DNA of 64,000 nt, taken from assembly GCA_029204225.1 (NCBI GenBank), contig CM055093.1, positions 5,567,205 to 5,631,204 of the forward strand. The letters run 5' to 3'. The notes beneath the pieces were generated by a model that was given only the letters and a program-made list of their open reading frames with translations, did no database searches and had not been told where the DNA came from. The translations under genes and the position numbers were made by a program. Shown here piece by piece: positions 24,905 through 37,573 of this stretch; within the stretch, counting starts at the first letter, position 1; every line of letters starts with the position of its first letter. This DNA comes from Diphasiastrum complanatum (taxonomy: Eukaryota > Streptophyta > Lycopodiopsida > Lycopodiales > Lycopodiaceae).

Positions 24905-26707
24905 AATAATGCTTCTTGGTACAAATATTCTTAGAATAACCAAATATTCTAAGGTACAACAATTCAATAAACCACAATCTCTAGGAGATCCATCAGGTCT
25001 TAGAAAATTATAACTCAATCCAGAGTACTGCCATTACTCTAATGAGTTAATAGCCCCATTTCTAGCATCTCATGTAAGAAATCAACAATCCATTTGAATC
25101 TCAATAGATTTACTTGTCTCCTATAAATATAGAGATCTAGACTGAACATCGTAAGCAAGCACTTATATAGACTACAATCTGTAGCAGAATACCATCCACT
25201 AAGGTAAGCAAAACTCTCCCTAAGCAAAAACAATTTACTTTACTAGAAATTCTCGTGAGATCCATAGGTCTCAATAAAATACTGGAGTAAAGAGAGTTAG
25301 ATTTCCAAACTACTGATCTGAAATCTCTACTCATTCAATAGGTCGGAAGTTATTCACTCATAATAATTAAGTATTTGTTCATGATCCATCAGGATCACAT
25401 GAAATTTAGTCTGATGTATAAACTTGAGAAATTTTAAAGAAGTCAGGTTCTTTAGAAAGTGAGAAATAGCTTTAAGGGTTTTCGATTTGTAAATTATGAG
25501 ATACCATTAGGGATCCAAATCTATATCTCACAATTCCCCAAACACTCATAAACAATTTACCAATGGATTCACCCACCCATTAGCATTTCCATTATTGTAG
25601 ACACTAACCACTGGTTATTTTGCACAAGAAATTTCCGTTGGAATCACTAATGTCCCATACCATCAGCTTTCCCTCCAAGAAGTTCTTTGCTTCTAGATTT
25701 GTTCACCAGAAAATAAAAAAGATTAGCTGGCCATCATATATCCAAATATATGATCCGAATTCCCAAAAAAAAACTACTAGCTATCTAATTCACTCATGGT
25801 CCTTAAGTAATCTGTAGATGAAAATAGCATCTAAGGATACCACTAGGCATTGACCCAGGTATGGATGAGAAATATAGTTCACATATTGTTGAAATAACCC
25901 AAGTGTATTCATTAACAAAAAGGAACCATTTTGAATTCAAAAAATAATCGGAGCAATACATTCCACAAAAATGTCCGTTTGAAACCGACTACAACTTCTA
26001 CCTGTGCCCCTAGCAATTGGCATGCATTAGTCAAAATCCGTTGCTGAAAAATGAAAAAGTTAAGTTTCCAAAACAAGACATTAGGTCGGCAATTCCTACA
26101 CAGTCGCAACAGCTACAACTGCTCGTTTCCCTCTCGTGGCCGCCAACCTCTCTTCGCGGCCACCAGCGCTACAGAACAGGGTTGCTCCCTGGGGTCCGAT
26201 CCATCAATGATTTCCAAAAGCAGAATCAGGTTGCGCTTGACCTCCACGTAGTCCAACGGCCTCTTCAACTACATCGATCCCTCAATGAACCACCGTGTGC
26301 TCAGGAAGGAATTGGGAAAAAAATAGGCATTCAACTGCTGGACTAAATTTCCCAGATGCCATCTTTCTAAGGTGATTTACTACAGAAGGGTGCCTTCCTC
26401 TGCTAGGGAAGATTCAGCTTTAAGAGGGAGGCGGGCTGCAGTTTCAGGCAATCAACCAATCAACAGCTTGCTCAGAATCTGAACCACAGCTTTAAGTAAA
26501 CCAACAACAGTTGTTTTCTCTCTGCAGGCAAAACCATGCAAATTTATCTCTGAGAAAACAACTTCAGGACAACAACTGGTTGTCTAATGGCCTTCAGCCT
26601 TGATCCAAAAGTTTCAGGAGTTCAAGATTTACTCCCAACGAGTGTGGAAAACAGACAAGAAGCTTGTTAGAGGTTCGTAGGACAGGGTTACTCCACTGCT
26701 TGCTTTT
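24905..26707. other. Spacer with one unassigned open stretch
   Basis: Mostly AT-rich with no motif. Around 26108-26340 the GC content rises and the minus strand reads RPLDYVEVKRNLILLLEIID with one stop on either side. It looks protein-like but I cannot assign it, and it could be an exon or element scrap. Confidence 0.35.
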
Positions 26708-26789
26708 CCCATAGAATACAAGCTCTACTGAAGCAAGGAAAGTAAGAATCCCATAGAATACAAGCTCTACTGAAGCAAGGAAAGTAAGA
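26708..26789. repeat. 42-bp tandem duplication
   Basis: Two copies beginning CCCATAGAATACAAGCTCTA start at 26708 and 26750 and are essentially identical, so the duplication is recent. Confidence 0.9.
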
Positions 26790-27129
26790 AAGTTGTGTCT
26801 TACAGGGATAGCAACTTCAAGCCTCTTATGCTGCTAAAAAATTCGTATAACTTCAATTTCCATCAATGTTCATAACATGCAGTTCCAGGAGGATTTTGAA
26901 TATAACAATAATGCACTCATTGGAATCATGTCAAAATTACTAACAGTCCATATAAATCAACTCACACTCAATTTGTCTATGGAATCAATTAAGATGACAT
27001 GATTCAGAACATTATGGCCTAACGCATGCTATCCAAACTTTAACCAAGCATAAACAAGCAACACCATGTACACATGGAGATCATCCAACATCATTTGAAA
27101 TCTTTCTCATGAAACCAAGAAATTACGTT

Positions 27130-27345
27130 GGGGGGGGGGGGGGGGGGGGGGTGGTGCCCAAGGGTGGGAGCCTCAGGGCAGGCCCCGACCAGCAAGGAAG
27201 GCCTTCCCCTACGTAATGCCTTTTTTTTTTTTTTTTTTTTTTTTGGCCGTACGGTACGGCCGTACGGCCGTACGCGTGGACCAATTTTTTTTTTTTTTTT
27301 TCTGGTTTTTTGGCCGTTTTTTTTTTTTGCAAAATTTTTTTACGT
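27130..27345. repeat. Homopolymer and palindrome-rich block
   Basis: Contains a G run (27130-27151), two long T runs (27221-27244 and 27285-27301) and, between them, overlapping palindromes built from CCGTACGG and GGCCGTACGGCC (27245-27275). It marks the left edge of the GC-rich region to the right. Confidence 0.85.
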
Positions 27346-27542
27346 TTGTGGTGGAATGTGGATGTGGACAGCCAATGACGGGCTGCCACATAGAACATGC
27401 ACATTCCACCGGAGAGAGGAGAGAGAACGTGCATTCCACCGAAGAAAGAACATGCATTCCACCGGAGAGAGGAGAGAGAAAATTGGATGGACATTATGCT
27501 CCTGGAGGTGGTCCCAAAATACAAAGGACACATGAGCTAGAA

Positions 27543-28636
27543 TGTAGCGCAGGCCTCCCAAAGGGAGCCGGGAACCACGACTTAGCTTCCCAGCCTTCAA
27601 CTCTTGTCATCCAAACCCACTTGACATACAAGCAGCCAACTCGCCAACAACGATCAGACTTAACCAACTTGAAGTTCCTGAAAACCAACATTGAGATCCA
27701 ACCTGGCGCCATGCCAGATCGGGGGTCCCGATGTGGGTGACTTCCCTCCAAGCAAGCCGCCCGACATACATCAAACTTAACCAACTCGAAGCTTCGTTAC
27801 AAACGAGTAACATCCAATCCAAGCAAGCGGTCTGACTTACATCAGACTTAACCAACTGAAAGCTTCGTCACGAGCGCTGGAAGCCAACCTGGCGCCACGC
27901 CAGACTGGACAGGCATAAACAGGTAACTTCCACCCAAGCAAGCCATCCAACTCAGCCGACAGGTTAGAGCCCGTTCCCCAAGAGCTTAACCCATTCACGT
28001 TCATGCAAGGAACACTCAGAACCACAAGCCGCGACAGATATGGAGACAACCAGTTCCTGGACCAAATGGTCCCGACAACATACCGTTGGTGTAGCGCAAG
28101 CATCCCAAAGGGAGCCGGGAACCACGACTTAGCTTCCCAGCCTTCAACTCTTGCCATCCAAACCCACTTGACATACAAGCAGCCAACTCGCCAACAACGA
28201 TCAGACTTAACCAACTTGAAGTTCCGAAAACCAACATTGAGATCCAACCTGGCGCCATGCCAGATCGGGGGTCCCGATGTGGGTGACTTCCCTCCAAGCA
28301 AGCCGCCCGACATACATCAAACTTAACCAACTCGAAGCTTCGTTACAAACGAGTAACATCCATTCCAAGCAAGCGGTCTGACTTACATCAGACTTAACCA
28401 ACTGAAAGCTTCGTCACGAGCGCTGGAAGCCAACCTGGCGCCACGCCAGACTGGTCAGCCATAAACAGGTAACATCCACCCAAGCAAGCCATCCAACTCA
28501 GCCGACAGGTTAGAGCCCGTTCCCCAAGAGCTTAACCCATTCACGTTCATGCAAGGAACACTCAGAACCACAAGCCGCGACAGATATGGAAACAACCAGT
28601 TCCTGGACCAAATGGTCCCGACAGCATACCGCTGGC
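27543..28636. repeat. 547-bp tandem duplication, GC-rich (gypsy LTR/leader)
   Basis: Copy 1 (27543-28089) and copy 2 (28090-28636) begin TGTAGCGCA and stay colinear with few substitutions (for example GTTCCTGAAAACC against GTTCCGAAAACC). Each copy carries internal shorter repeats (TTAACCAACT about three times and CTGGCGCCA palindromes). It lies left of the gypsy pol at 30343. I infer that it is part of a long gypsy LTR or leader. Frames within it (such as 27837-28313) mirror each other on both strands and are not genes. Confidence 0.85.
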
Positions 28637-29215
28637 GCCACGGACCAAACGGTCCCGATGGCATACCGCTGGCGTCCTGGGATACGACCCTCAGCTATGT
28701 GCCAAGTTAAAAATTTTGAAAGCGGCCTTACAACTGGCGCTTTTACCGAACACTGAAACCCAGAAGGTAATCAGAGTCAGTTTGAGGAAAATCCCACTTT
28801 ATTGATAAATCTGAGAAGGTTACATTTCAAGTGTGTGACCGACCCTAGTCCCTGGGGCGCTAGCATGCCAAGGCGAGAGCCATGACAACATTCCAGCAAG
28901 GGAGGCTGAGACTTGGTTGGAGCTCGCCCTAAGTCGCAACCCACACTCCCCTATAGTATTGGTGTGATTCGGCACCCCCCCTCATACCAAGCACTCTACC
29001 CAAGCTGGTAAAGCACGTTTCTCTCTCTCTAGGATTTTCTCTTTCTAGAAAGTCATTTTCTCTCTCTAGATTTTATTGATCCACAGGCTTCCTTTAGTCA
29101 TGCCTAGATCGTGTGAGATCGATCTGAGCTCTCTGGACTCCGCTAGAACCGATCAAAGATTTTCAGCCATAGGAACTTGGCGCCGGCTGGATTCTGGTCA
29201 CAGTGGCGCCGGGAG
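28637..29215 (+). other. Probable gypsy LTR 3' part with PBS-like sequence
   Basis: A third partial copy of the repeat end (GGTCCCGATGGCATACCGCT) is followed by unique sequence with CTCTCTCTAGATTTTATTG (typical of U5 regions of plant gypsy LTRs) and then TGGCGCCGGGAGC near 29200. The latter resembles gypsy PBSs that start TGGCGCC. LTR edges were not found, so this remains an inference. Confidence 0.4.
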
Positions 29216-30342
29216 CGGCGCCCATTGTCTATATTTATCTCTCCAAGTTGTCCTCATCTTGACAAATCTCTACATCCTCATTAAGTGTTTCATCATTGGC
29301 CTGAACACTATTTGTATCCTTGTTCTCTATTGTATCATCAATTTTTTTCTTGCCTCAACCTCTTTCCCTAAAAACTTTACTACCACTTTTACAACCTTGA
29401 CCACCACATGAAGCTTTTGACCTTACCATTACAAACAACTACAACAAGACACAAAAACTGCAGTAACACAAAAATTGCCATCATTGTCATCAGATAAGTT
29501 ATACACATTATCAACATTCTGTTCACAGTTACAACTAGTAGTTTTTGATGAAATTTCACTCTGGAAAGAGGATTTTGCAATTTGCAGATCAAAGACTACA
29601 AGCAATCAAACATGTCCCTTCTCAACACTTCGGAGGATTGGATGTAATACATGTGGTGATTTGTATCAAGATGGACTAGTTTTAGACGAATGGGTATTTA
29701 AAGAAACCACAAATTCATGGATCCTGATGCGGAAACAGAGGAGGAGCCAGCCATTCGTGCACGTAGGCCTAGGGGGAGACCTAGAGGTGGGCAAAAATGC
29801 CACATTGTTACAAATTCGTTGGAATAATGAGACAAAAAGTTCATAATTTCATATCCATACTAAATATGAAAATGCGAACACACGACTTCTGACACACATT
29901 CTTAAACAAATTGTCTCATCACAAACCTCCATTTGGTCACATATTTCCGCACCTATTTTATACAAACTTTGACAAAGCAAAGCACAACGGGAATGCCTTG
30001 CAACAATCAACTGAAACATAATACATCTTACAAGCACTCATTCCATAATTCATGTCAAAAAAAACTAAAAATTCTTGGCGATTCCAAAAATACAGCTGGT
30101 TTAACCACAATTATCAAAGTCAAACATGGCATGCTGATTGAGTTATGCACTTTGAATCTGAACATCAATGATAGTATTGGAAAGAGGGAATGCAATAATG
30201 ACAAGTCGAAGACTGTGGCGACTTATTGAACGCAGCGGAATAAAGCCTTCTTTCCTAATGGCATGACTACGCCTATCAATATTGAACAAAACATAATGAT
30301 AGAAGTCACATTCAATCTCTTAGCAACTAAAATAATGATTTA
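29216..30342 (+). other. Internal region of gypsy element, unassigned
   Basis: Short plus frames (29475-29846, 29933-30229) have no recognisable gag or protease motif. The region sits between the putative PBS and pol, where gag should be, so it is probably decayed gag. Confidence 0.35.
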
Positions 30343-31743
30343 TCGGAGGACGAAGAAGAATTCTTCGAGGTTTGCAATGCAGATGCTGATGTAAGTGAAT
30401 CAGATGCGGCAGACTAGAACTCTGAAAATTCTGATGCAAATGATGAGGATACAGGTGACGAATTTGAAGAATTTGAGCAAGAATATGGTAAAACAGAACA
30501 AGCTGACAACAAGAATAAATCTATGGAGTTAGCCATACATGAGATTCATGGCCATACCCAAGCCCGCATGACGGAAGGTATAATTTTGCTTGATTCTACA
30601 AAGCTAATTGACCTTGTACCTAGAAGATTTATACATGTTTCGAAGTCCCTTGGACAGATTGAATTAACAGAATTTACCAAACTGTTGAAAGAGTACCAAG
30701 ATGTATATGCATGGTCGTTCGTAGATTTTAAAGGGATACCTCCGAAATTTGGTGAGCACTGCATTGATCTTAAAGAAGACGCAGTTCCTGTTCGACGGAG
30801 ACAATGTCGTCTTGATCCAGAGTATTCTCTATTGGTGAAAGATGAAGTCAATAAGCATCTTAAGGTAGGTATTATTTATCCCATCTTAAGTATGAGTGGG
30901 TATCTCCTATTGTTGTAGTTCCAAAGAAGAAGTCTGGCAAGATACAAATTTGCCAAGATTTCCGGAAGCTGAAGGCTGCTACAAAGAAAGATCACCACCC
31001 ATTACCCTTCACGGATTCCATTCTAGACCAAGTCGTTGGGCAAGAACATTACAGTTTATGTGATGGCTACTCTGGCTACAATCAAGTTGGAGTAAGGAAG
31101 GAGGATTGACCAAAGACTACTTTTACTACTGATTGGGGCACCTCTTCCCTGTAATAAAATGCCCTTTGGTCTTTGTAATGCACCAACTACTTTCTAGAGA
31201 ATCATGATGCTGATTTTTGTTGTTTTTCTAAGAACATTTCTCGAAATTTTCATTGATGATTTTTGTGTGTACAATAATATCAAGACTCATATTTAGAAGC
31301 TAAATCTTACATTGCAGAGGTGTCAAGAAATATTGTCACTTCACCTAGAAAAATATTTTTTTAGTATGAGAGAAGGTATACTTTTGGATCACATAATATC
31401 GAACAGAGAAATTGAAGTCAACAAAGATAAAGTCGAAGTTATCAAGAATCTGCTGATACCAACGAATCTACGTGAACTAAGAGGCTTCCTAGGACATGTG
31501 GGTTATTATCGAAGATTTATCTAGAATCATGCCTATATTGCTGCAGCTCTTACACAGAACTTAAGAAGCAAGTTGCTTATATTTGGACGGCAGCACAATA
31601 TAGAGCATTCAAAGTACTTAAAGCACAAACTGATTAATGCTCCAATTCTAAGACCACCTAACTGGACGAGACTATTTCATTGTTATGTTGATGTGTCAGC
31701 ATTCGCTATTGGTGTTTGTTTGAGCCAGAAGGACGAACAAGCC
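30343..31743 (+). pseudogene. Ty3/gypsy pol relic (RT)
   Basis: The plus strand first reads an acidic stretch (SENSDANDEDTGDEFEEFEQ) with one TAG, then the frame 30523-30918 (KEYQDVYAWSFVDFKGIPP). Across frame slips come PKKKSGKIQICQDFRKLKAA, KKDHHPLPFTDSILDQ, DGYSGYNQV, MPFGLCNAPTTF, the catalytic EIFIDDF, and LRGFLGHVGYYRRFI. RNase H begins (AFAIGVCLSQKDEQ) and stops abruptly at about 31743, where copia sequence of opposite strand starts. RT active-site Asp residues are present, but stops and shifts kill it. Confidence 0.8.
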
Positions 31744-34435
31744 GTAAAGTGCCTTGTGGAGTTTACAAACACGATTCTTCTTACCTTCCAGAACGTATCC
31801 TTCGGGCTGGATCATGTAGATGTCTTCTTGTATAACTCCACTCAGATAGGCTGTTTGTACATCAAGTTGATGTACTTCAGGTCGGCAGTTGCAACATAAG
31901 ACATGAGTGCTCATATCGACAAATGCTTGACTACTAGACTGAAGGTCTCACTGTAGTCGACGTTGGGGATCTGAGTGAATCCTTGTACTACCAGTCTTGC
32001 TTTCCTTCGATCAATTGCTCCGTTGGCATTGTATTTGATCTTAAAAATCCATTTGCAATCAATGATATTGCAGTCAATAGGAGCTTTGACTAGTAATCAC
32101 GTCTGGTTCTTGATCAGAGAGGAATATTCTCTCAAGAGGTCAGAGTTTGGTTGGCTAAGTGCCTCTTCGACTGTCATTGGTTCTTGTATCAAGAGACATG
32201 CAGACTCAGAAATATACCTTGTGGGTTGTGTGCGCACTCAACTTGATATTTTCTGGGAGGATTTGACTAATGAACCACTCCTGGGACTTGTTGATGGGTA
32301 GCAGCAACGTCTTTGTATGATTCACTATCAAAAAGTGGTCGACAATGGACACGCCTGAGCTAGAAGCTCAAACAGTTGTGTCAATGGCAGGTGATGAAGG
32401 TTCTCCTGGAGCAATATCCTTGCCTTTGATGTTGACGAACTGATCCTCAATAAAAATTGTATCTCGACTATAAGATTTGCTAGGTATCAGGATCATACAA
32501 CTTGTATGTATTATCAGATGAAGTATATCCAATCAGGATGGCCTTGAGACCTTGGAAGTCCAATTTCTTCCTCGTGTCTTTTGGGATCTGCACGTAGGCA
32601 ACACATCCAAACACTCTTAGGTTCTTCACAGAAGGCTTAGAGCCTATCCACACCTCGTGGGGTGTCTTGCCTGAGAGGGCCTTGGTCGAACATCTATTCT
32701 GGACGTAAGTTGCAGTGGAGACAACTTCGGCCCAGAATCTCTTGGGTAGCGATGCATGCACTAGCATACATTTGGCTGATTCAACCAGGGTGCAGTTCTT
32801 CCTCCCGGCTAAGCCATTAGACTGAGGACTGTAAGGAGTGATGAATTGCTTCTCAATGTCTTGGCTTTGGCAGTACTCCTTAAACTCGATAGAGATGTAT
32901 TCTCCACCATTATCTGACCTTAGGGCCTTGATCGTCCTTCCAGTCTCCTTTTCTGCATGCTCCTTGAAGATTTTAAAGTAGTTGAAGTCTTCTGATTTTT
33001 TCTTTATAAAGTACACCATAGTCCTTCTGAAAAATTCATCAATAAAAGTTATAAAATACTTTGCACCCTTCAGCAAAGGATTTTTCATCAGGCCACAAAT
33101 GTCTGAATGTACAATGTTTAACAGTCCTCTAACAATATGTTGATGGCTTGATTTACATGGTTTCCTAGTCTGTTTACCGACCAGACAATCTTGACAGACA
33201 GGTAACTCAACTTTATAACGAGGATAGTCGAGATCAAGAATAATAGATTGTCTAGACATTTGTTGTACAACAATATGATTCAAGTGACCAAGTCTATAAT
33301 GCCAAAGTAGACTTTTATTTCCATGAATAGAAGTATTGAGCACCTGACTAGAGGTAGAAAAGCAATGAATTAATTTATACAAGTATCCATGCCTCTTTCT
33401 GAGTGCTAGGATCTTGCCTGTCCTATCAACTATTTTGTACTGATCACATTCGAATTATCTTCTATGTTTTAGATCTGTGATTCTGCTTACAACGAGCAGA
33501 TTTGTAGATAAATTTGGTACATACAAAACTTTAGAAAGTAGCCTAGACTGATCATTTGCAAAGTTTAATCTTACAGTACCTTCACCTTTAATAGCTTGTG
33601 TGCTATTGTCACCAAGGTGAACATATTTCTTGGTACTGTAAGGTGTATAGGACTCGAAAGAGCCAATGAGGTTGGTCATGTGTTGAGTGGCTCCGAAATC
33701 CAGAAACCAAGAACTGTTGCCGGATGCTCCTTGATGGCTGGTCATGAAGGCATCATGATCTGCTTCTTGAATAGGCTGTGGAGCTTCTGTAGCTACATTT
33801 GCCACTTGATTTGACTATCCCTTGCTATTGTTCTTTGCTTGCAGTATCCGACAGTCTTGAATTTCGTGGTTGTTTTGCTTGCAGTATTTGCAGAACAACT
33901 TCTTCTTCGTCTGTGGATTCGACTGTTCTTTGTGTTGTGCTGGTTTCTGGTCTGGCTTTGATTGCTTCGGGCCTTTCTTCTTCTTTTGCTTAGTCATGCT
34001 CTTATTGGTGTATAAAGCATGAGAATCAGCTGAGGAACTTAGTCTTCGTTCCTCCGCGTGTCTTCCTGCAACAACATAGTAATGACTTTCGAAAAAGTCA
34101 GTTCTGGATGTGTCGTGATGATCATCACACAACTGTCATATGAGCTTGGCAAGCTTGTAAGCAGTTGCATGACTGCGTCTTGATCATCTATGACAGATCC
34201 AACAATGGCCATTTTCCTTAGCAGGTTCTTGAATTAATTGATGTGATTATGCAAGGAATCACATTTGCCATATTGAGGGAGTAAAATTTCTTCCTGAGAT
34301 GTAGCTTGGAAGCTATATCTCGCATTGTATAGTGTGCTCAAGATGTCCCAGATTTCTTTTGATGTTTGGGCCTCGGATACATGGCCGATCTATTGGTGTA
34401 TGATGCTGGCCTTCAACTTGGTGTGAATTGGAGTC
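31744..34435 (-). pseudogene. Ty1/copia element D, gag-pol relic
   Basis: Minus-strand order: Gag part (SEAQTSKEIWDILSTLYNAR, 34400-34300), zinc knuckle CKYCKQNNHEIQDC (about 33880), protease FLDFGATQHM (33700), pre-integrase HYRLGHLN, integrase (33382-32480: VHSDICG, ALRSDNGGEY, then NGLAGRKN), RT (CKWIFKIKYNANGA, VVQGFTQIPNVDYSETF, HQLDVQTAYLSGV, ending VCKLHKALYG). The catalytic Glu of the integrase DDE triad (NGVAERKN in intact copies) is Gly here. RT ends at the junction with gypsy near 31743, before the YVDD motif; RNase H is absent. Gag lacks its N-terminus, where it abuts D2. Confidence 0.85.
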
Positions 34436-34718
34436 ACGAAAGAAAATGTACTTTGATTCTGTAGTTGTGAGTGTAGAGAAGAGGTCATTGCATGGCGCCA
34501 TGTGCTGAGAAGCACCTGAATCGAGATACAATGATGGGCATCTCTACTGGATTGATCTTGTACCATCAGCACCTTCTCTTCATCTTGAGATCCTTTGATT
34601 GTGTTAGAGTTTCTTTCTTGGTGCTGCTACATCTTCTTCTTTGCTTTATTGTGCTTGAGGATGCAACAGTCCTTGATGTCGGGGTCCTTTTGCAATATCT
34701 ACAAAATAGCCTGGCCTT
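34436..34718 (-). pseudogene. Copia element D2, zinc knuckle to protease part
   Basis: The minus strand reads a remnant of a zinc knuckle (KKDPDIKDCCILKHNKAKKK) and then YLDSGASQHMAPC, the copia protease active-site region with Asp-Ser-Gly kept. It is the continuation of the gag at 40013-40723, split by insertion of element E with a GGACG duplication. At about 34436 it joins the gag of element D, so the rest of D2 pol is missing. Confidence 0.7.
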
Positions 34719-34723
34719 GGACG
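34719..34723. repeat. Target site duplication GGACG, left of element E
   Basis: Five bases identical to 40008-40012, directly flanking the two LTR ends. Confidence 0.9.
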
Positions 34724-35554
34724 TGTGGAAAAAGTACAAAAAGGACCAAGAGTGGATCCTAATCTGATCCTCAAGAGGGATTGGTTGTCAGATTACTTGA
34801 TCTATCAATCTACTTCAGATTAAGATCAATCTAGATCAATTCTAGACACAAAAGCCTAACAAGAACAATCATTAATTGAAGGTAAGTGTACTTTCTGGTT
34901 TCACATGTGTGAAACACTGTCTGAGTACGGACTTCAACCAAAAAATCAAGTACACATTGATAGAACCTCAAAACAATCAAAACAAATGTAGACAAATGGA
35001 GAGAATCACTCAAAATTGCTTCCAAAACCAAGATTGGTGTCTCACATTGATTATGGCCAAATGTGGCTCTATATATACAATAAGTGGGAGCTCGTGGTAC
35101 TGATCATCCCTCTGATCCCACATGTGTGAAGGTGCTTTGTCATATGATGATTCATCATGCAAAACTGACACTTGGACAAAACCTTCTATTTTGAGCACTT
35201 TTGGTCCATTTTCTTTCTATATGGAGATCTACTTAGAAATCTTCTAGAAGTCAAAATTTGCCTACTTCAGCTTATTCCACACATGTGAGCTATCCTCTAC
35301 ACATGTGATATGACACCTAACCAAAGGATGTGGCTCATGCAATCAATAGATTGATGCCATGTGTCATATGTCTAGAAAACTAGTTTTTGGTCTTTTTAGC
35401 CACTAGAACTTGAATTAAATCATATGTACAACCTATATGATCATGGTACATGACAAGTACACTATTTTCACATGTGGGAACAGGCTCCACACATGTGTGT
35501 TTATCTATATACCAGATTTTTGGCCTCTACCAAGCTTATTTTGCATTTTTCACA
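34724..35554 (-). repeat. 3' LTR of element E
   Basis: 831 bp, beginning TGTGGAAAAAGTA and ending TTTTTCACA on the plus strand. It contains six CACATGTG palindromes (34902, 35119, 35280, 35300, 35469, 35490) and, on the minus strand, a TATA-like GTATATATAG (35078-35069). Confidence 0.92.
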
Positions 35555-35898
35555 CTCCTAAAAAATCTAGCTTGATGGAAAACATGATGATCTTGAACTT
35601 GACTCCATGGGCTGAATTGGTATTTGTTGGTTCAAAAGGTGTGAATACCAGCCAATGAGCTTGATTTTGATCTGAAATCACCATATCCATGATAGTGCTT
35701 CTTTGATGTTGACATCTTTGATGAGCGTGAGAGCTTTGCACCTTCCTAGCACCTCCAAAATCGATTCCTTCCAAATTTCATGTAGATGCTTGACTTTGAG
35801 GCTTGATCCTTCTTCATGTGCATTCTCCTCCATGAGAAAATAAAGATTTCTTTTTTATTTATTAGGATCACAAAGATCTAACATCATGTTACTACGAT

Positions 35899-37573
35899 CT
35901 AGAGAATTAGTCTCATCCAAATTGGCAAGACTATGCATGCTATAATAACAAAGTGTTTGCAATATAAGTTTTCCATCCTAATCTCAGATCCAATGAGGCT
36001 AAATATTTCATTATGGAGATAAGTGTCTTTAGAAGATGACTCACTTACTCTCATAAAGAGTTTACAATTTGCCTCAATACAAATTTTTAAACTATGAGTG
36101 AACAAATCACTTTTGCTCTTACATGACTCAAGAGCATACATTTGATGAAATAACCATTTGCTTTCTAATTGATTTAAAATTAATTTCAACCTTTTAAGAA
36201 CATCATCTATGTTCTCAAGAGAGACTTCATACTCAACTAGTATGGTTACTCCAATTTTGAGATGCAATGATCTCACTAAAGCAAATTGATTTATCAAATG
36301 ACATAAGAGAAGTAAGTATGAATTGTATACCACATGAGATATGCTCCTCTTTCTCTTGAAATGTGAGCCACATGGAATCAACCATATTTCTTGAGTTTCT
36401 TTTTGGAATCACAACTTGAGAAGGTCTCTCCTCCTCAATCCTTGGCACACTTGAACCTTGAGATGATTCTTTAAGATCCTCTTCATGGTGCTCCTTCTTG
36501 ATGGAAATCCGAGACCTCCATGTCTCATAATGATCACAAAAACTATGACCACACAATATGCACTTCCTATGATTATTAAAATTACTTATGCTAGAAACAT
36601 AAGTACAAAAATCACCACAACTTGGCATGATTTTTCTAATATTGAAATCAAAAGGCATTTCCATCTCAATAAGGCTAACTACTTGCTTATGGATATAAGT
36701 GTCCACTTTGGATGCTTCACTTATTCTCATAAGAAGTTTACAACTTGCCTTTAAGATTGAAAACTTACAATTTTCATCTTTATGAATGAACACATCATTC
36801 ATGATCTTATTGAAACCAAAAGATCCTACATTATGAAGATATTTCCATTTCCTGGACTTCATAACTAATGTAAGCTTACAAGGAAAACATATTTTGCTAT
36901 CTTTTAAGGCATCACACTCAACTAGTATTGCCTTAATCCACCTTTGAGATACAAAAATCTCTTCAAAGCAAAATGGTTCTTCATAAGTTGACATGAGAGC
37001 ATAAATGAAACTATTTTCATTTTGTGATTGCTCCTTATTCTTGATTGATTTCTCTAGGATAATAATAGAAAGTTTGAACTTGTCCAAAGTTACAAGCAAA
37101 ATACTTTCCAAGGACAAAAAATAAATCCAAGTTACTTTCATGAAAGTGACATCTATCTTTGCATCTTGAACCAAACAATGCACTTCCAAATGATAAATTT
37201 CAAAAGATTCAACATGTGTTGTGATGGACTCTTGAAGACAAATCTTGCAAGTCCTTGTGAGACTCCAAGCCTCATTCACCTTTCCACAAAGGAAACACCT
37301 TTCCTTGAACTTGTCCTTCTTGTATTTGCATTTTGAACTTGAAGCTCCATCCTTCACCTTGGCCCCCTTGCTTTGGTTCTTCTTGGATGGATTGGTCTTC
37401 TTTTTGTAGCATCTTGAGAAAATATATCCTCCCTTGCCACAAAGGTTGCACTTAGGATCCTTTCTTTCCTTCAATAGGATGCCACCTATTGATGCCATGT
37501 GAATAAAAACCTGTGATATGATTCTACAAATGTAATTTGTGACTTTCAAGTGACTAGATTTGAACATCTTCAA
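35899..37573 (-). pseudogene. Cys-rich, internally duplicated protein of element E
   Basis: Frame 37573-36233 (446 codons) continues in the frame 36381-35899. Comparison of the two internal repeats shows that the break near 36245 is a 2-bp deletion, so the ancestral frame was about 558 codons. A likely start is the ATG at 37498 (MASIGGILLKE), which resembles copia gag starts here. First comes CNLCGKGGYIFSRCYKKK, a CCHC zinc knuckle with His changed to Tyr. Then follow CFLCGK, CKICLQ and CILCGHSFCDH. Two repeats of about 115 residues (nt 37012-36657 and 36325-35981) share ALMS/SLMS, C-F-x-E-I, LVE, then CKLLMRISEAS against CKLFMRVSESS and DTYIH against DTYLH, ending SLI. The function is unknown. 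It may be a Gag-derived RNA-binding protein. Confidence 0.75.

Noticed and set aside
27543-28636. CRISPR-like or satellite array
   Set aside because: Only two long copies, no short regular repeats with unique spacers, and the context is a plant retrotransposon region.
27128-28664. Several frames of 100-170 codons on both strands
   Set aside because: They follow homopolymers and the 547-bp tandem repeat, occur in mirrored form on both strands, and have no motif.
36485-36754. 89-residue plus-strand frame in element E
   Set aside because: Antisense to the long minus-strand frame; composition is its mirror.
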